NCBI RefSeq assembly: GCF_001623875.1
Contig: NZ_LWAE01000007.1
Coordinates: 124,001 to 188,000, forward strand
DNA: 64,000 bases
Direction of reading: 5' to 3'
DNA from: Clostridium magnum DSM 2767
Lineage (GTDB): Bacteria; Bacillota; Clostridia; Clostridiales; Clostridiaceae
Shown piece by piece: positions 60,998 to 64,000 of this stretch. Position 1 is the first letter of the stretch. Each line of letters begins with the position of its first letter. Under the pieces are notes generated by a model. The model did no database searches and was not told the origin of the DNA. It saw only the letters and a list, made by a program, of their open reading frames with translations. The translations under genes were made by a program, and so were the position numbers.

Positions 60998-61284
60998 TAC
61001 ACCATCCTCCTTGTAAAATTAAGATAATACTATACTAAAATTCTATATGTACATATTTTAATAAAATAATGTATTTTATTCCATCTTTTTACACATATTA
61101 CAATGTTATTTATATCTATAATTACTGGCTAAAATTCAACTTTTAATCTATAATCACAATGAAAATAACACATAGAAATTTACAGAGTCAATAAGTTTAT
61201 TAGCAGTGTGATCTTATTTGTTTTTTCTTGGTTTGCATCTCAAAACAGAATCCCTTACAAAAAGTGTTTTGCTTTTTTTAACCT
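60998..61284. other. AT-rich spacer before the insertion sequence
   Basis: About 290 bases without a supported gene or RNA; it presumably held the promoter of the truncated surface-protein gene. Confidence 0.5.
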
Positions 61285-61396
61285 AGTGTGCGGAATTCTC
61301 CTATCCTCTATAGGTGGGAGATGGATAGCACTTGCTGACAGGCAACAAATAAGATAAACTATGTTCAGATATATATGCTGAAAGTTAGTGTTATCA

Positions 61397-61560
61397 GTGG
61401 AACTAGACAATAATAATCATCCAGTATTCTTACTAAACTATCATTTAGTATTGGTTATAAAGTATAGACGAAAAGTTATAGATGATAAAATATCATAACA
61501 ACTGGTGGTGCTCCTATAGATGTAGTCAGAAAGTATATTGAGAACCAAGGAATGAAGTGA
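61397..61560 (+). pseudogene. tnpA: tnpA remnant with internal deletion and frameshift
   Basis: GTG at 61397 starts MELDNNNHPVFLLNYHLVLV then IKYRRKVIDDKIS, the N-terminus of an IS200/IS605 Y1 transposase, and then meets a stop. Directly after, in another frame, TTGGAPIDVVRKYIENQGMK and a stop match the C-terminus of the same family. The ~80-90 codons between, with the HUH motif and catalytic tyrosine, are missing. TnpA is therefore inactive. Confidence 0.82.
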
Positions 61561-61569
61561 GGTGATATA

Positions 61570-62658
61570 GTGCTAAAGGCTTATAAATACAGAATTTACC
61601 CTAATCAAGAACAAAGAATATATTTAGCAAAAACTTTTGGATGCACTAGATTTATTTATAACAAAATGTTATCTGATAGAGTTAAAGCTTATGAAGAAAA
61701 TAAAGGCTTAGAAGTTAAAACTATAAAATATTCAACGCCAGCACAATATAAAAAAGAATTTCCATGGTTAAAAGAAGTTGATAGTTTGGCTTTGGCAAAT
61801 GCACAAATGAATTTAGATAAAGCCTATAAAAATTTTTTTAGGGATAAATCAGTTGGATTTCCTAAATTCAAAAGTAAAAAAACTAATTATAATAGTTACA
61901 CAACTAATAATCAAAATGGAACTGTGTACATTGAAAATGGATATATAAAGTTACCTAAACTAAAGTCTATGATAAGTATAAAACAACATAGGGAGTTCGC
62001 AGGAATGATAAAATCTTGCACTATAACACAAGTACCAAGTGGAAAGTACTATATATGTATTTTAATTGATACTGAAAATATTCAATTACCTAAAATAGAT
62101 AAGAAAATAGGTTTAGATATGGGATTAAAAGACTTTGCTGTATGCGCTAATGGTGAAGTATTCAGTAACCCTAAATGGTTTAGAAAATCTGAAAAAAGAT
62201 TGGCAAAGCTTCAAAAGCATTTATCAAGAAAACAAAAAGGAAGTAATAATAGGCATAGGGCTAGATTGAAAGTTGTAAAGATGCATGAGAAAATAGCGAA
62301 CCAAAGAAAAAATTTCCTACAAGTCATATCAACTAAAATTATTCGAGAAAACCAATCAATAGTTATAGAAGATTTGCGTGTAAAAAATATGCTCAAGAAT
62401 GAAAAGTTATCAAAAGCAATAAGTGAAGTTTCTTGGAGTGAATTTAGAACAATGCTGGAGTATAAAGCTAATTGGTATGGTAGAGAGGTAATAATAGCAC
62501 CTAGTAATTATGCAAGCAGTCAGCTATGTTCAGTTTGTGGATATAAAAATGAAGAAGTAAAAAATCTAGTACTTAGAGAATGGATATGCCCTCAATGTGG
62601 TACACATCATGATAGGGATATAAATGCTAGTAAAAACTTACTAAAGTTAGCCATATAA
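61570..62658 (+). CDS. tnpB: TnpB RNA-guided endonuclease
   Basis: 362 residues, GTG start with AGGTGAT upstream. All three RuvC acidic residues are in place: DMGLKDFAVCANG, VIEDLRVKNM and DRDINASKN at the end; the zinc finger is CSVCGY..CPQC. N-terminus LKAYKYRIYPNQEQ is typical. TnpB proteins pair with omega RNA from the element's right end and cut DNA next to a short TAM. Here the gene seems intact although tnpA is not. Confidence 0.93.
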   Translation: MLKAYKYRIYPNQEQRIYLAKTFGCTRFIYNKMLSDRVKAYEENKGLEVKTIKYSTPAQYKKEFPWLKEVDSLALANAQMNLDKAYKNFFRDKSVGFPKFKSKKTNYNSYTTNNQNGTVYIENGYIKLPKLKSMISIKQHREFAGMIKSCTITQVPSGKYYICILIDTENIQLPKIDKKIGLDMGLKDFAVCANGEVFSNPKWFRKSEKRLAKLQKHLSRKQKGSNNRHRARLKVVKMHEKIANQRKNFLQVISTKIIRENQSIVIEDLRVKNMLKNEKLSKAISEVSWSEFRTMLEYKANWYGREVIIAPSNYASSQLCSVCGYKNEEVKNLVLREWICPQCGTHHDRDINASKNLLKLAI

Positions 62659-62770
62659 TATGGTAATTATCTGAGGTTGGAACGACCTTATTAGCGTGTA
62701 TAAACTTGCTCCGTTGGGAGCATTGACCACGAAGCCCCCACTTCAACGAAGTAAGTGGGGAGTAGTTCAC
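62600..62770 (+). ncRNA. probable omega RNA scaffold at the tnpB 3' end
   Basis: Known TnpB omega RNAs begin inside the 3' end of tnpB and run through the right end. The segment after the stop has hairpins CTCCGTTGGGAG (about 62710-62720) and CCCCCACTTC / GAAGTAAGTGGGG (62738-62760) before TAGTTCAC. The guide would be the next ~16-20 bases (from 62771), which here is the addB leader. Boundaries are not visible directly. Confidence 0.5.
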
Positions 62771-62805
62771 AAGATGAGAAACTAAATAAAAAGGAGCAAA
62801 TCATA

Positions 62806-64000
62806 ATGGGTTTGAGATTTATATATGGAAGATCTGGCAGTGGCAAAAGTCACTATTGTTTAAATAGTATAAAAAATAGAATAGAAGATGAATGCACGTC
62901 TCCCTTAATACTTATAGTACCAGAGCAGTTTTCTTTTCAGGCGGAGAAGAATCTTATAAAGACTGTTGGAGAAAGTGGAATGCTTAGAGCTCAGGTGTTG
63001 AGTTTTAAAAGAATGGCTTATACTGTTCTTAATGAAGTAGGAGGGCTCACTCGTCAGAATATGAATGATGCAGGCAGAAGTATGCTCATCTATAAAATAA
63101 TGGAGGAGAGTAAGGATAAGCTAAAGGTCTTTGGGAAAGCTGCTAAAAGACAGGGGTTTGTCACCACAGTATCCGATATTATAACTGAATTTAAAAGGTA
63201 TAGTGTTACTGTAGAGGTACTAAAGGGAACTTTAGATAGAATTGAAAATCAGTATTTAAAAAATAAAATTGAAGATATAACTTTAATTTTTGAACAGTTT
63301 GAAAAAAGGCTTCATGAAAAGTATATTGATTCGGAAGATGAGATGACTATTTTAATAGAAAAGCTTGATAAAAGCAAGATGTTTGATAATGCAGAGGTTT
63401 GGATAGATGAGTTTTCAAGCTTTACTCCTCAACAATATGCTGTTTTAGAAAAGATTTTACATAAATCCAAAAGAGTAAATGTAACCTTGTGTACAGATAT
63501 TCTAAGTGGGGAAAGTAGCATAGATAATACAGATATATTTTGGCCTACAAAACTTACAGAAAAAAAACTTTTAGAAATTATAGGGAATCATAACATAAAG
63601 TACGAAAAGCCTATAGAGTTGAATTGTAACCCATGTTATAGATTTAAAAACAGTGAGGAGCTTCAACATTTAGAAAAATACTTATTTTATTATCCCTACA
63701 AAGCTTATAAAAAGGATAGCTCTGATATACATATTTTTAAAGCTTTAAATAAATATGTGGAGATAGAGGAAACTGCTAGAGATATAATTAGGATATGCAG
63801 AGACAAGGAATTTAGATTTAAAGATATTGCAGTAGTTAGTGGTGATTTAGAAGGATATGAAAATTTAGTTAAAGCAATTTTTACAGAATATAATATACCT
63901 TATTTTATAGATAAAAAAAGAGAAATAGATAACAATCCAATAATAATTTTAATAATTTCTGCAGTAGAAATATTAGCTAGGAATTGGTCCTATGAATCTG
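62806..64000 (+). CDS. addB: AddB subunit of the AddAB helicase-nuclease, 3' end outside window
   Basis: AddAB resects double-strand ends for recombination (the RecBCD counterpart). The first 398 codons are visible: MGLRFIYGRSGSGKSHYCL has the P-loop GRSGSGKS, then PEQFSFQAEKNLI and RAQVLSFKRMAY, WIDEFSSFTPQQY. Full AddB is about 1,150 residues. AAGGAG is placed before the ATG at 62806. The IS605-type element ends about 35 bases upstream, so the native promoter may have been displaced; addA is expected downstream. Confidence 0.92.
   Translation, partial: MGLRFIYGRSGSGKSHYCLNSIKNRIEDECTSPLILIVPEQFSFQAEKNLIKTVGESGMLRAQVLSFKRMAYTVLNEVGGLTRQNMNDAGRSMLIYKIMEESKDKLKVFGKAAKRQGFVTTVSDIITEFKRYSVTVEVLKGTLDRIENQYLKNKIEDITLIFEQFEKRLHEKYIDSEDEMTILIEKLDKSKMFDNAEVWIDEFSSFTPQQYAVLEKILHKSKRVNVTLCTDILSGESSIDNTDIFWPTKLTEKKLLEIIGNHNIKYEKPIELNCNPCYRFKNSEELQHLEKYLFYYPYKAYKKDSSDIHIFKALNKYVEIEETARDIIRICRDKEFRFKDIAVVSGDLEGYENLVKAIFTEYNIPYFIDKKREIDNNPIIILIISAVEILARNWSYES

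Larger units (their letters stand above)
61285..62770 (+). mobile_element. IS200/IS605-type element with deleted tnpA and intact tnpB
   Basis: The left end has a subterminal hairpin (CTCCTATC / GGTGGGAG, 61298-61320). A remnant of tnpA follows (61397-61560), then tnpB (61570-62658). The right end has GAAGCCCCCACTTC / GAAGTAAGTGGGG and finishes GAGTAGTTCAC (about 62770), a right end common to clostridial IS605 relatives. It sits 35 bases before addB. Exact left boundary is uncertain. Without tnpA it cannot move on its own, but TnpB could still act as an RNA-guided nuclease that helps keep the element. Confidence 0.85.

Noticed and set aside
61298..61320. Possible CRISPR or phage attachment features near the insertion sequence
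   Set aside because: The repeats are a single subterminal hairpin of the IS605-type element; no spaced repeat array is present.

Overview
The window is AT-rich chromosomal DNA (roughly 30% GC by eye) from an endospore-forming, anaerobic Firmicute, most likely Clostridium in the broad sense. The pointers are an alpha/beta-type small acid-soluble spore protein, a complete GerA/GerC/GerB germinant receptor locus, a B12-dependent ribonucleotide reductase under tandem NrdR boxes, two SAM-I riboswitches and clostridial-type ribosome binding sites. No rRNA, tRNA or CRISPR array was seen. I do not name a species.

Layout. 1-3.6 kb: the 3' part of an NAD-type isocitrate dehydrogenase, then a membrane CHASE4-HAMP-PAS-GGDEF-HD-GYP protein. 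3.9-11.7 kb: methionine and one-carbon metabolism, with a frameshifted homoserine dehydrogenase and an O-acetylhomoserine sulfhydrylase on the minus strand, metF and a short metH on the plus strand, and two divergent SAM-I riboswitches. 12-16.3 kb: argG-argH, a DUF378 protein, an Lrp regulator and a small membrane protein. 16.4-18.3 kb: a candidate Fur-controlled small RNA, two structured repeats and malic enzyme. 18.4-26.9 kb: two internally deleted genes, nrdJ, a regulator/glycosidase fusion, glucokinase, mannose-6-phosphate isomerase and a CvfB-like protein. 27-38 kb: an MBL-fold protein, spore and germination genes, signal peptidase I, NAD synthetase, and NfeD with an SPFH protein. 38-52 kb: two nearly identical ArsB/NhaD-type carriers, an NhaA antiporter and an AGCS symporter flanking a TRAP/UxaA/opine-dehydrogenase-like catabolic cassette with a GntR regulator. 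52.8-60 kb: a polysaccharide deacetylase, then glycogen phosphorylase, a GT4 synthase and a nucleotidyltransferase fused to a degenerate phosphomannomutase. 60-64 kb: decayed genes, an IS200/IS605-type element (intact tnpB, deleted tnpA) and the start of addB.

Four things stand out. (1) Two related subfamilies of a structured repeat, together about nine copies, share a two-hairpin plan that I think matches stand-alone HEARO / IscB-type omega RNA. Copies sit in the argGH leader, after terminators and on the nadE stop codon. (2) A GGTTGGG...GGGGTGGGAAG leader precedes nhaA and both ArsB-like genes, with a decayed fourth copy; this looks like an alkali-cation riboswitch of the nhaA-I/DUF1646 kind. 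(3) A TTGACT-17-TATTAT promoter overlapping a Fur-box-like sequence drives about 130 bases with no reading frame, C-rich loops and a terminator. (4) Several genes are in-frame or truncated deletion scars (LysR, DUF6282, LevR-GH1 fusion, TnpA, CWB2, NERD-like), which suggests recent decay by internal deletion.

Together the genes describe an organism that makes its own methionine and arginine, stores glycogen, sporulates, and controls sodium or lithium, iron and SAM levels by RNA-based switches. All family assignments come from reading the sequence; no searches were run.
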